A stretch of 64,000 nucleotides of DNA from NCBI GenBank assembly GCA_964474045.1, contig CAYYRC010000017.1:1-64000 (forward strand), in the 5' to 3' direction. Position 1 is the first letter of the stretch. Each line of letters begins with the position of its first letter. Positions 1 through 8,158 of the stretch are shown piece after piece. The DNA is from JACJWR01 sp964474045 (lineage in GTDB: Bacteria; Actinomycetota; Actinomycetes; S36-B12; UBA10799). A program made the translations under genes and the position numbers. Below the pieces are notes generated by a model, which worked only from the letters and a program-made list of their open reading frames with translations, did no database searches and was not told the DNA's origin.

Positions 1-374
1 GGTGGAGGTGGCGGGAATCGAACCCGCGTCCATCGGCACAGTTTGAAGTCTTCTCCGAGCGCAGCCACCTTGGCGTGGTTCGGCCTCCCCGCATCGTGTG
101 GCACAACGGGGAACACGGCCTACCTCACTGATTAGTGTCCCTGGTCCCCCCGTGAGCGGGGGACTTCGGCTAGCTCCCTCGTTGACGCCAGGATCCGGGT
201 CGGGAACACCCCCGGGCTGACGGACTTCTTAAGTGCCTCGCTTAGGCAGCGAGGGCGAAGTCAGTGCGCTTGTTATCGGCACTTGTTGGTTTCGGCGGAT
301 CGTTAACGAGATGACCACCGATTCTCGGCTCGCTTCACTTCTTACGGCAACCGGTGTCGAAACCTGTCACCCCC
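1..374 (-). ncRNA. ssrA: transfer-messenger RNA (tmRNA)
   Basis: tmRNA rescues ribosomes stalled on broken mRNAs, first as an alanyl-tRNA mimic and then as the message for a degradation tag. The 3' end lies at the window edge: reading the minus strand it ends in a T-loop (GGTTCGATTCC) followed by CACCTCCACC, so only the terminal A is outside. The 5' end at 374 reads GGGGGTGACAGGTTTCGACA; its first seven bases pair with CACCTCC of the 3' end (one G-U pair), forming the acceptor stem. The mRNA-like part encodes ADNKRTDFALAA and stop at 280-242. Its partner gene smpB is about 7.8 kb away, separated by SulP and arginine genes. Certain identification; ends are fixed by acceptor pairing. Confidence 0.97.
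242..280 (-). other. tmRNA-encoded proteolysis tag frame
   Basis: Within ssrA, the resume codon GCC (280-278) opens a 12-codon frame ADNKRTDFALAA ending in TAA (244-242). The FALAA end is the usual protease recognition tail. The KRTDFALAA core is of the actinobacterial type. Confidence 0.95.
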
Positions 375-380
375 TGTTGA

Positions 381-386
381 GTTGTA
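381..386 (-). promoter_or_regulatory. candidate -10 element of ssrA
   Basis: TACAAC on the minus strand lies at positions -12 to -7 relative to the mature tmRNA 5' end (374). It matches TATAAT at four of six bases. No convincing -35 hexamer is visible. Assumes no 5' leader is removed. Confidence 0.4.
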
Positions 387-420
387 CCCCTACCCTAACC
401 CGACCTCCGACAGTTTCATT

Positions 421-434
421 CCCGGTCGACCGGG
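421..434. terminator. short perfect palindrome after the SulP gene
   Basis: CCCGGTCGACCGGG is a 14-base perfect palindrome 4 bases past the SulP stop codon and before the ssrA promoter. It could pause or terminate SulP transcription; there is no T-tract, so this is weak. Confidence 0.3.
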
Positions 435-438
435 TCAG

Positions 439-3198
439 CTACTGCTCACCCCAGAACTTCCACCAGGGCGCCGAATCGGCGAAGCCCTCCGGATCGTGGT
501 AACCGCCATGGACGGTCGCCGACGCCTCGTCCAGATGGATCTTGTCCTTGTGCTGGCCGTTGGCGGACTTGGTCGGTCCGTCGCCGGCGTCGGGGCTCCC
601 CTGACCAGGCTCCTGGCCGTTGCTGGACATCGCAGCGCCCGACGCCGCGCCGGCGACGGCACCTGCTGCCGACCCAGCACCGGCCGAGATCACGGCCCGA
701 CCGTTCGCAGTCCCCGCTGCCTTGCCGGCTGGCTCGGCCCGCTGGGCCTCGGCCTCCAATCTTGCGGCCGCTGCTGCCTCCGCCTCGGCCTCCGCTGCTG
801 CCTGCGCCTCAGCTTGGGCGGCCGCCTCTGCCTGCGCCTGCGCCTCGGCAGCTGCCGCCGCCTCGGCCTCGGCTGCCGCGATGGCCTCCTTAGCCGCCGC
901 CACCCGTGCCGCCTTCTCAGCCGCCTTCTCCGCCGCCTTCTCAGCCGCCTCCGCCGCCTTGGCCGCCTCCTTCGCAGCCTCCTTCGCAGCCTCCTTCGCC
1001 GCAGCCTTGACCTTGGCGCCGTGGGCGGCCTTGGCAGCATGCTTGGCCTTCGCCGCGGCCTTCTCCTTGGCCTTGGCCTCGGCGGCGGCCTTCTCGGCGG
1101 CCTTAGCGGCCTCGGTGGCCTTGCGCTTCTGCTTCTTGGTCATCTTCTCGGCAGCCTTGACTGCAGCGATCTCGGCTCTGATGTCGATCGGCCCGGAGTC
1201 GTCGGTCTCGACGGCGATCCGCTCGGAACCCTCCGGCAGGTCCTCGAACTCGATGGGCTCCGCCTGCTGGTCGCCCCGGGCGGCGGCAGCCAAGACCTCC
1301 TCGGCAGCGCGCACCACGTCGCTGTCGCCGTCCGACCCCGAGGCGCGCGAGGCGCCCGACTCGCCGTCGCCGGCGTCCGCAGCTGGCCGCGCATCCACCA
1401 CAGCGGCACCGGCGTCCGCGACGCCGTCCTCCGATTCCTGCTGCTCGACGAACTCCTCCTGCGGGGTCGCCTTGCCATGCAGGTCGGCCGACTTGCGGGC
1501 GGCCCGCACGCCGGCCGAGATGCTGTGCCACATCCGGTCCTCGCCCAGGCGCTCGGTGAAGCCCGACTTGTGCAGCACGCGCCGAGCCTGGAAGAACACC
1601 CGCACCAGGTACAGCTCGATCCCGCGGGCCTCCAGCTTGGCCAGGATCAGCTCGAGCGCATCGATGCTGGTGGTGTCCAGCTGGCTGGTCGCCTCGAGGT
1701 CGAGCAAGACGACCTTGGTGTCCGGATTCTCGTCGACGGCCTCCAGCACGCCGTCGCTGACTTCCGTGGCGTTGGCCCAGAACAGCGGGGCGTCCAGGCG
1801 GATCACGAGGGTGCCGTCGTAGGTCTTGCGCTCCGGGTGGTTGCGGATGCTGCCCCAGGCCGCCTTCTCCTCGGGCACGCGCCCCATGATCTCCAGATCC
1901 ACCCGGCTGGACCGGTACACCAGCCCGAGCACAGCCAGTCCCACGGCCACCAGCAACCCGTACAGCGGTCCCAGCACCAACACACCCAGCATCGCCGCGA
2001 GGCTGGAGGTGAAGTCGTTGCGGCGAACCGACCGGTAGCGGCGGATGGCCTGCAGGTCCATGAGCCCCCAGACGGCCTGCACCACAATCGCCGACAGCAC
2101 CGCCCGGGGCAGCGGCGCCAGCAGACCGGCCAGCGCAAGCAGCACGAACACCACGATGACAGCGGCTCCGATGCTCGCCATCTGGGTCTTGGCCCCGCTG
2201 CGCTCGCAGGCGGCAGTCTTGGACAACGATCCCGCCACCCCCATGCCGCCGCTGAAGCCAGAGGCGACGTTGGAGGCGCCGACGGCGATCAACTCCTGGT
2301 TGGTATCGACCCGGTAGCCGCCCTTGGCTGCGAAGATGCGGGCGGCGCTCAGGCCCTCGGCCAACCCGACCATCGCCAGCGCCAGGCCACCAGCCATGAC
2401 CGGCGGAATGTCGGCGGTGCTGATACTCGGCAGGCCGATGGGCGGCAGCCCCTGCGGCACGGCTCCGACCACGGCCACGTTCAGGTCCCCGAACCCCAGC
2501 GCCGAGGACAGCAGGATGCCCAGGATCAGGACCACGAGGCCCCACGGGATCTTCGGCACGAACTTGGCGCCCAGGAACAGAATCGCCAGCGAACAGACCC
2601 CGATCACCGCGGTCAGCGGCTTGACCTGCCCGTTAGCAATCGCCTGGATGATCGACCAAGCGCGGTGGAACACGTCGCCGGACTCCGGTTTGAGCCCCAG
2701 CAGCCCGGGCACCTCGCCCAGCACGATCAAGATGACGAGGCCGAACACGAAACCGGTGACGATGGGGCGGCTCATGAACTCCGCCGCCCAGCCGAGCTTG
2801 GCCAGGCCGCCGATGAGCAGCCCTACGCCGGCACCGATCGCCAGCGCGGAGGTCAGGGCGACCGCCCGACCCGGGTCGCCCTTGGCCATGTCCGCCACCA
2901 GCGAGCCCGACAGCACCGACACCGTCGAGACCGGCCCCACGATCAGGTTGGGCGACGATCCCAGCAACGCATAGGCGACGAGCGCCAGCGGGATCGAGTA
3001 CAAGCCCACGAGCAACGGCACCCCGGCGATGCCGGCATAACCAAGGCTCTGCGGAACTGCCAGGGCCGCGACCACGAGGCCCGCCAACAAGTCGCCGGCC
3101 CAGTAACGGCGCTGGTAGCTCTTGATCCAGCCCAGCGCCGGGATCCGCTTGGCCCAGGCCGCGGCACCCTGTGCCGTCGTTTGAGCCATGGCGTTCAT
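439..3198 (-). CDS. SulP family anion permease with STAS domain and long Ala/Lys/Glu-rich C-terminal tail
   Basis: 919-residue inner-membrane anion transporter (sulfate or bicarbonate class; substrate not readable). Residues 30-430 are the multi-pass SulP core, with VPQSLGYAGIAG near residue 48 typical of the family. A STAS domain covers about 460-565 (VVLLDLEATSQLDTTSIDAL). A usual SulP protein ends there; this one has a further ~355 residues: an acidic linker (575-680), a lysine/alanine block like a histone H1 tail (675-770), an alanine/glutamate block (770-825), and an end with WWKFWGEQ. Start: ATG at 3198 or ATG at 3189; GGAG lies upstream of the first. Downstream is ssrA. The family is certain; the tail's role is unknown. 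Confidence 0.9.
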   Translation of the reverse strand: MNAMAQTTAQGAAAWAKRIPALGWIKSYQRRYWAGDLLAGLVVAALAVPQSLGYAGIAGVPLLVGLYSIPLALVAYALLGSSPNLIVGPVSTVSVLSGSLVADMAKGDPGRAVALTSALAIGAGVGLLIGGLAKLGWAAEFMSRPIVTGFVFGLVILIVLGEVPGLLGLKPESGDVFHRAWSIIQAIANGQVKPLTAVIGVCSLAILFLGAKFVPKIPWGLVVLILGILLSSALGFGDLNVAVVGAVPQGLPPIGLPSISTADIPPVMAGGLALAMVGLAEGLSAARIFAAKGGYRVDTNQELIAVGASNVASGFSGGMGVAGSLSKTAACERSGAKTQMASIGAAVIVVFVLLALAGLLAPLPRAVLSAIVVQAVWGLMDLQAIRRYRSVRRNDFTSSLAAMLGVLVLGPLYGLLVAVGLAVLGLVYRSSRVDLEIMGRVPEEKAAWGSIRNHPERKTYDGTLVIRLDAPLFWANATEVSDGVLEAVDENPDTKVVLLDLEATSQLDTTSIDALELILAKLEARGIELYLVRVFFQARRVLHKSGFTERLGEDRMWHSISAGVRAARKSADLHGKATPQEEFVEQQESEDGVADAGAAVVDARPAADAGDGESGASRASGSDGDSDVVRAAEEVLAAAARGDQQAEPIEFEDLPEGSERIAVETDDSGPIDIRAEIAAVKAAEKMTKKQKRKATEAAKAAEKAAAEAKAKEKAAAKAKHAAKAAHGAKVKAAAKEAAKEAAKEAAKAAEAAEKAAEKAAEKAARVAAAKEAIAAAEAEAAAAAEAQAQAEAAAQAEAQAAAEAEAEAAAAARLEAEAQRAEPAGKAAGTANGRAVISAGAGSAAGAVAGAASGAAMSSNGQEPGQGSPDAGDGPTKSANGQHKDKIHLDEASATVHGGYHDPEGFADSAPWWKFWGEQ

Positions 3199-3303
3199 GT
3201 TTCGTTCACGCTCCGTTCAACGCTGACGGGTCCAAAGGTAACCCCATCCGGCGTGACTTCGCCCTCCCGCATCCCCAGCACCACCGTGTCAGCCCAGGCC
3301 AGA

Positions 3304-3378
3304 GGGCGCCGCGGGCGCGGGGCGCCCGGCCGGGGGCGCAAGCCGCGGGCCGCGGGCGCCGCGGGCGCGGGGCGCCCG
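3304..3378. repeat. 25-bp direct repeat, two copies 50 bp apart
   Basis: Positions 3304-3328 and 3354-3378 are identical 25-mers. Each holds its own dyad (GGGCGCC ... GGCGCCC, 7-bp arms, 10-base loop), so each copy can fold into a hairpin. Confidence 0.85.
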
Positions 3379-3413
3379 CCTCAAACGCTTGCGACCCGCT
3401 CCCCCGCCCGCGA

Positions 3414-3454
3414 CGCTTGCGTCACCCGCGAACGGGTCGCGGGTGACGCAAGCG
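3414..3454 (-). terminator. 17-bp perfect inverted repeat downstream of arcB
   Basis: Arms 3414-3430 and 3438-3454 are perfectly complementary (CGCTTGCGTCACCCGCG), with a 7-base loop AACGGGT. It lies 50 bases past the arcB stop, so a hairpin at the 3' end of arcAB mRNA is the simplest reading. No T-run follows. Confidence 0.6.
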
Positions 3455-3503
3455 CGCGCGAGTCGGGGAACGGGTCGCGGCAGCAGGCAGGAAGTCGGCG
3501 CGC

Positions 3504-4514
3504 CTACACGTTGCCGATCGTCGACACCATCACGGCCTTGATCGTGTGCAGCCGATTCTCGGCCTCGTCGAAGGCGATGTTGTACGGCGACTCGAACACC
3601 TCGTTGGTGACCTCGAGGCCCTCGGTCATGCCCGTCTTCTCTCCGATGTCCTTGCCCACCTTGGTCTTGGTGTCGTGGAACGCCGGCAGGCAGTGCATGA
3701 ACTTGACGTGCGGGTTGCCGGTGGCCTGGATGGCGGCCATGTTGACCTGGTATGGCTTGAGCAGGTCGATCCGCTGGTTCCACACCTCGGCCGGCTCACC
3801 CATCGACACCCAGACGTCGGTGATGAGGAAGTCGACGTCGGGCAGCGCCTCGGCCGGGTCGGCAGTCAGCATCACGCGGGCGCCGGACTCCTCCGCCCGG
3901 GCGTGGGCCGCGTCCTGGACGTCCTTGCTCGGCCACAGGTCCTCGGGCGAGCAGATGCGCACGTCCGAGCCCATGATCGCGCCCATCACCAGCAGCGAAT
4001 TGCCCATGTTCGACCTGGCATCGCCCATGTACGCGTACTTGATCTCGTCCAGCTTCTTGCCTCGGCCATGCTCCTGCATGGTCAGGAAGTCAGCGAGCAT
4101 CTGGGTGGGGTGCCACTCGTTGGTCAGGCCGTTGTACACCGGCACGTCGGCGAAGTCCGCCAGCTCCTGCACGGTGGACTGCTCGCTGCCGCGGAACTCG
4201 ATCGCGTCGTACATGCGCGACAGCACCCGGGCGGTGTCCGCAGCGGACTCCTTGTGCCCAAGCTGCGAGGACTGCGGGTCCAGGTAGGTGACGTTGGCGC
4301 CCTGCTGGTAGGCCGCCACCTCGAACGCGCAGCGGGTGCGGGTAGAGGTCTTCTCAAAGATCAGCGCGACGGTCTTGCCGCCCATCGTGGGCTGCTCAGT
4401 GCCGGTGTAGGCCGCCCGCTTGAGGTCGCGCGACAGGTCCAGCAGGTAGTTCATCTCCTGCGTGGTGAAGTCGAGCTCCTTGAGGAAGTCGCGGTGCTGC
4501 AGGTTGAAAGCCAT
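3504..4514 (-). CDS. arcB: ornithine carbamoyltransferase, catabolic arginine deiminase pathway
   Basis: 336-residue cytosolic enzyme that interconverts citrulline plus phosphate with ornithine plus carbamoyl phosphate. Diagnostic motifs: STRTR in FEKTSTRTRCAFE (carbamoyl phosphate), HPTQ, and FMHCLPAF with the catalytic cysteine. An upstream in-frame extension overlaps arcA; the ATG at 4514 is chosen because AAAGGA lies just upstream and the protein then begins MAFNLQHRDFL as in the family. It starts 35 bases after arcA stop, so the two are one operon in the catabolic direction. No carbamate kinase (arcC) follows; SulP is next. The anabolic ArgF is a homologue, but the arcA linkage favours ArcB. 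Confidence 0.95.
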   Translation of the reverse strand: MAFNLQHRDFLKELDFTTQEMNYLLDLSRDLKRAAYTGTEQPTMGGKTVALIFEKTSTRTRCAFEVAAYQQGANVTYLDPQSSQLGHKESAADTARVLSRMYDAIEFRGSEQSTVQELADFADVPVYNGLTNEWHPTQMLADFLTMQEHGRGKKLDEIKYAYMGDARSNMGNSLLVMGAIMGSDVRICSPEDLWPSKDVQDAAHARAEESGARVMLTADPAEALPDVDFLITDVWVSMGEPAEVWNQRIDLLKPYQVNMAAIQATGNPHVKFMHCLPAFHDTKTKVGKDIGEKTGMTEGLEVTNEVFESPYNIAFDEAENRLHTIKAVMVSTIGNV

Positions 4515-4549
4515 GTGGGGGGGTCCTTTCGAGGGAGTGGTGGAGGGGG

Positions 4550-5785
4550 TTAGGCGTCGGCCGGGCCGCGCTCGATCGGGCAGGTCATGCAGCGGGGTCC
4601 GCCCCGGCCGCGGCCGAGCTCGTTGCCCTCGATCGCGATGACCTCGATGCCCTGCTCGGTCAGGAACTCGTTGGTGTTCGTGTTGCGCTCGTAGCCGATG
4701 ATCACGCCCGGCGCGATGGTGAGGAAGTTGTTGCCGTCGTTCCACTGCTCGCGCTCGGCGGCCAGCTCGTCCTCGGGCGTGTAGAGCGGGGTGACGCGGT
4801 TGACGCCGATGGCCTCGGCCAGCACCGGCCACAGCTCCTTGTTCTCCACCAGCTGGTAGTCGCCGCCGCTGCCGCGCGGGGTCAGCGAGTAGCTGGTGAG
4901 GTCCTCAGGCAGGTACGGGAACACCGAGAACTTGTCCTTGTCCACCATCGTCATGGCGGTGTCCAGGTGCATGAAGGCGCGCGTCTTGGGCAGCTCGACG
5001 ACGATCACCTGGTCGATGCCGCTCTCCGGGTCGGAGAAGTAGGAGTTGACCAGCATGCCGATTCCCTGGGCAGTGGTGCGCTCGCCCAGGCCGATCATGA
5101 CGGTCCCGTTGCCGACGACCAGGATGTCGCCGCCCTCCATCGTGGCCGGCTGGTGGTGCTCATCGTCGTTGCCGAACCAGAACTTGATCTTGCCGGCGAA
5201 CTCGGGGTGGAAGTTCCAGATGCAGCGGGAGTTGATGGTCTCGCGCTGACGGGCCTCCTTGGCCATCGGGTGCACCGACAGACCGCCGTAGACGTAGGCG
5301 GTGTTGTCGCGCTGGAACAGGTGGTTGGGCAGGGGAGACAGCACGAAGTCGGTCTGGCCCAGCTCGTCCCACCACAGGCTGGAGTGTTGGGGCAGGTCGA
5401 GCTCGGACTTGAGGATGCCGCCGATCATGTACTCAGCCAGGTCGCGGCCCTTCATGTCGTCGGAGAAGAAGCGCTCGCGGAAGGGCTCCTGCAGCTTGAA
5501 GCTGGTGTCCTGCGGCCGGGCCACACGCTCGAACATCCACTCCCGGGCCTCAGGGATGTCCAACGCCTCGCCCAGCAGGTCGGCGAAGTGATGGACCTTG
5601 ATGCCGCGCTCGGTCATCTTCGCCACGAACGCGTCATGCTCCTCGCGGGCGACGTCCTCCCACATCACATCGTCGAACAGCAGCTTCTCGAAGTTGCTCG
5701 GCGTAAGCCGCTCGAGCTCCAGCCCAGGCCGGTGCACGACCACCTGCTTGAGGACCCCCACTTCTGAGTCGACATGAAATGTCAT
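4550..5785 (-). CDS. arcA: arginine deiminase
   Basis: 411-residue enzyme hydrolysing arginine to citrulline and ammonia, the first step of the arginine deiminase pathway. Visible motifs: FQRDNTAYVYGG, MEGGDILVVGNG, and the C-terminal GRGGPRCMTCPI with the catalytic Cys399 twelve residues from the end, as in characterised enzymes. The ATG at 5785 has GGAGG eight bases upstream. arcB follows after 35 bases; a putative arginine/ornithine permease is divergent across a 591-base region rich in inverted repeats. The locus can supply ammonia and carbamoyl phosphate from arginine, or acid tolerance, but carbamate kinase is not in the window. Confidence 0.97.
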   Translation of the reverse strand: MTFHVDSEVGVLKQVVVHRPGLELERLTPSNFEKLLFDDVMWEDVAREEHDAFVAKMTERGIKVHHFADLLGEALDIPEAREWMFERVARPQDTSFKLQEPFRERFFSDDMKGRDLAEYMIGGILKSELDLPQHSSLWWDELGQTDFVLSPLPNHLFQRDNTAYVYGGLSVHPMAKEARQRETINSRCIWNFHPEFAGKIKFWFGNDDEHHQPATMEGGDILVVGNGTVMIGLGERTTAQGIGMLVNSYFSDPESGIDQVIVVELPKTRAFMHLDTAMTMVDKDKFSVFPYLPEDLTSYSLTPRGSGGDYQLVENKELWPVLAEAIGVNRVTPLYTPEDELAAEREQWNDGNNFLTIAPGVIIGYERNTNTNEFLTEQGIEVIAIEGNELGRGRGGPRCMTCPIERGPADA

Positions 5786-6101
5786 TTGCCCAACCTCCGT
5801 AGTGGCCGATCAACCCGGCCGCATCGACGACGTATGCACCACCGGCGCACACGGCCGGCTAGTTGCAGTCTGACCCCCCTGATCCGCTGATTCCACTTGA
5901 GTCGGCTGCCCGGATTCAACTGCCAAGACCTGTTTGCAGCCGGCAGCAGCAACGTGGGTCGACTCGGCTAGAGGATTCACCAGGAATTCACTCGGCGGCC
6001 TTCGAACGAAAAGAAATCAGGCGGCCGCTCGGCGCTTTCGGTGCGCCCGACGCCAGGGCCCGCACCTCAAACTGAGGTCTACAGGAACCCACTCACGCGT
6101 T

Positions 6102-6162
6102 TGCACTCGGGAGTGAGGTTTACCCCGCCGATTTCGCCACGTAAACCTCACTCCCGAGTGCA
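6102..6162. repeat. 22-bp perfect inverted repeat
   Basis: Arms 6102-6123 and 6141-6162 are perfect reverse complements; the left arm begins TGCACTCGGGAGTGAGG. The loop is 17 bases (6124-6140). It is about 215 bases before the permease start and 317 from arcA. It may be an mRNA hairpin, a double operator or a dispersed extragenic palindrome. Confidence 0.85.
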
Positions 6163-6201
6163 GCAGGGCAGCATCGCGGCTCACGCTGCGTCCAAAACCA
6201 C

Positions 6202-6218
6202 AATTCGCATTGCGAATT
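6202..6218. promoter_or_regulatory. 17-bp palindrome, possible operator
   Basis: AATTCGCA-T-TGCGAATT is a perfect 8-bp dyad around one base, AT-rich against a GC-rich background. Size and location between arginine genes suit a dimeric or hexameric repressor such as ArgR, but the bases do not closely match a known ARG box. Confidence 0.4.
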
Positions 6219-6376
6219 CGCGCGGGTGGCGGATTCGCGGGGCATCGCCGGTTCGGATGCGCAACGATGAGCATGATCTAGCACCGCGCTGGATCACGAC
6301 CGGCCGTCGCGCCTCGGCGCTGCCGCCGCCGTGCAAACCGGGCACCTAGCCAGGCCCATGACCTTCGGAGGCGATC

Positions 6377-8098
6377 TTGGCCATCGACACTCCGCCACCT
6401 GAGGCTCCGACGGAGGACCTCGAGGCCGGCGAAGAGCCCGGCAAGAAGAAGGGCTTCAAGTTTCCCACCGCGTTCACGGTGCTGTTCTTCGTGCTCCTGA
6501 TCGTGTTCGGGCTGACGTTCGTGATCAAGCCCGGGTCCTATGACTACGTGCGTTGCGGCGAGGAGGGCGATGCGATCCCCGTCCCCGGCAGCTATCACTC
6601 CATCGAGGTCGACGCCACTTTCGGCAGCCGGCTGAAAGACCTCTGGCTGTCCCCCGTCAACGGCCTTTACGGCATCCAGGCGGAGCAGCCCTCGGTCGAT
6701 GACAAGGGCGAGCCGCTCAAGGCAGTCAAGGCCACCCCCGAGGACATCCTCAAGGCTTGCCGGGAGTCGATCGCCACCGCGCGCGAGATCCCGCCGGACC
6801 AGGTCACGGTCGAAATGGCGACCTCCGACGCAGTGGTCCTGGGGCCGAAGGCGCAGATCGGACCCTACGAGAACGGTGCCCTCATCGGCGCCGTCCAGGT
6901 GTTCTTCTTCGTGCTGGCGATCGGTGCGTTCATCACCGTCACGATGCGCACGGGCGCCCTGGACGCCGGGATCGCGCGGCTGGTGCATCGATTCAAGGCG
7001 AAATCCATCGTCCTCATCATCATATTGATGATCGTCTTCTCCCTTGGCGGGACGACGTACGGCATGGCCGAGGAGACGCTGGGCTTCTATGCACTGATCG
7101 TGCCCATCATGGTGGCGCTCGGCTACGACCGGCTCGTGGGCGCCACGGTCATCTTGCTAGGAGCCGGGGTCGGGACGCTGGCGTCGACGGTCAACCCCTT
7201 CGCCACCGGCGTGGCGTCGGCCGGCGCCGGCATCGAGCTGGGCAACGGCCTGCCGCTGCGCTTCATCATGTACATCGTCCTGACGATCGTGACGATTCTG
7301 TACGTGCTGCGGTACGCCAAGAAGATCAAGAAGGACCCGTCCAAGTCGATCCTCACGCCGCTGCCGGGCGACGACCAGTTGGCCGGCGAGAGCGACGAGG
7401 CACCGCCCGTCATGACCGGCCGCCAGAAGGCCGTGATGTGGATCTTCATCCTGACCTTCGTGCTGATGATCTTCTCGGTCATCCCGTGGAGCGACTTCAG
7501 CCCCAGCCTGGAGAAGATCACGCTGGGCTGGTACTTCCCCGAGCTCGCCGCGCTGTTCCTGGTGGGCGCGGTGGTCATCGGCCTCGTCGGCAAGCTCGGC
7601 GAGGAGGGCATGGTCAACGGCATCGTGGCCGGCATGGGCGACTTCATGGGCGCGGCCCTGATCATCGCCCTGGCCCGCGGCGTCACGGTCGTCATGAACA
7701 ACGCCGGCATCACCGACACCGTGCTGAACTCGCTGGAGAGCGCGGTCAGCAGCCTGTCGTCGGGCGTCTTCGCCGTCGTGATGTTCATTGTCAACATCCC
7801 GCTGGCCTTCCTGGTGCCGTCGTCGTCAGGGCACGCGACGCTGGCGATGCCCATCATGGCGCCGCTGGCCGACTTCGCCGGCGTCTCGCGGGCGATGGTC
7901 GTCACGGCGTACCAGTCGGCCTCCGGCTGGGTCAACCTGATCACGCCGACGTCGGCGATCGTCATGGGTGGCCTGACCCTGGCGAAGGTGGGCTACGACA
8001 AGTACATCCGGTGGGTGGCGCCGCTGATGGTGATCCTGTTCGTGCTCGTGTGCGCCTTCATGGTCATCGGCACCTACACCCCGCTCGGCGGAACGTGA
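6377..8098 (+). CDS. YfcC/ArcD-like basic amino acid permease (DcuC superfamily)
   Basis: 573-residue multi-pass inner-membrane protein of the YfcC / C4-dicarboxylate anaerobic carrier superfamily, members of which often accompany arc genes as arginine/ornithine exchangers. The start is TTG at 6377, supported by CGGAGGCG five to six bases upstream and no better ATG. After TM1 (about residues 28-48) there is an unusually long polar segment of roughly 120 residues before TM2; the core has SSSGHATLAMPIMAPLADFAGVSR and GWVNLITPTSA typical of the family. Divergent from arcAB. Substrate is inferred from context. Confidence 0.8.
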   Translation: MAIDTPPPEAPTEDLEAGEEPGKKKGFKFPTAFTVLFFVLLIVFGLTFVIKPGSYDYVRCGEEGDAIPVPGSYHSIEVDATFGSRLKDLWLSPVNGLYGIQAEQPSVDDKGEPLKAVKATPEDILKACRESIATAREIPPDQVTVEMATSDAVVLGPKAQIGPYENGALIGAVQVFFFVLAIGAFITVTMRTGALDAGIARLVHRFKAKSIVLIIILMIVFSLGGTTYGMAEETLGFYALIVPIMVALGYDRLVGATVILLGAGVGTLASTVNPFATGVASAGAGIELGNGLPLRFIMYIVLTIVTILYVLRYAKKIKKDPSKSILTPLPGDDQLAGESDEAPPVMTGRQKAVMWIFILTFVLMIFSVIPWSDFSPSLEKITLGWYFPELAALFLVGAVVIGLVGKLGEEGMVNGIVAGMGDFMGAALIIALARGVTVVMNNAGITDTVLNSLESAVSSLSSGVFAVVMFIVNIPLAFLVPSSSGHATLAMPIMAPLADFAGVSRAMVVTAYQSASGWVNLITPTSAIVMGGLTLAKVGYDKYIRWVAPLMVILFVLVCAFMVIGTYTPLGGT

Positions 8099-8112
8099 TC
8101 GCACTCCCAACC

Positions 8113-8158
8113 GACTGATCGGGGCCCGGCACCTGCAGGTGCCGGGCCCCGATCAGTC
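8113..8158. terminator. 46-bp perfect palindrome between convergent genes
   Basis: Arms 8113-8135 and 8136-8158 are perfectly complementary with no unpaired loop; the centre is GCACCTGCAGGTGC. It sits 14 bases after the permease stop and overlaps the last codons of smpB, so it can serve as a bidirectional terminator. Confidence 0.75.

Larger units (their letters stand above)
3199..3503. other. arcB-SulP intergenic region, GC-rich and repeat-bearing
   Basis: 305 bases without a credible gene. They contain a 25-bp direct repeat and a 17-bp-arm inverted repeat (listed separately), plus several copies of AACGGGTCGC (for example 3431 and 3470). The base composition is almost pure G+C in 3300-3380. 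Confidence 0.7.
5786..6376. promoter_or_regulatory. divergent arcA / permease control region
   Basis: 591 bases without a credible gene between two divergently transcribed arginine genes. It holds a 22-bp perfect inverted repeat (6102-6162), a small dyad ACCTCA-AAC-TGAGGT (6064-6078) and a 17-bp palindrome (6202-6218). Promoters of both genes must be here; no hexamer pair is convincing enough to mark. Confidence 0.6.

Noticed and set aside
382..4287. 1301-codon open frame on the plus strand across SulP and arcB
   Set aside because: High-GC antisense shadow: low-complexity Arg/Leu/Gly sequence with no domain, opposite two certain genes.
4515..4832. N-terminal extension of arcB to 442 residues
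   Set aside because: Overlaps arcA and is unlike any OTC; ATG 4514 has a good Shine-Dalgarno.
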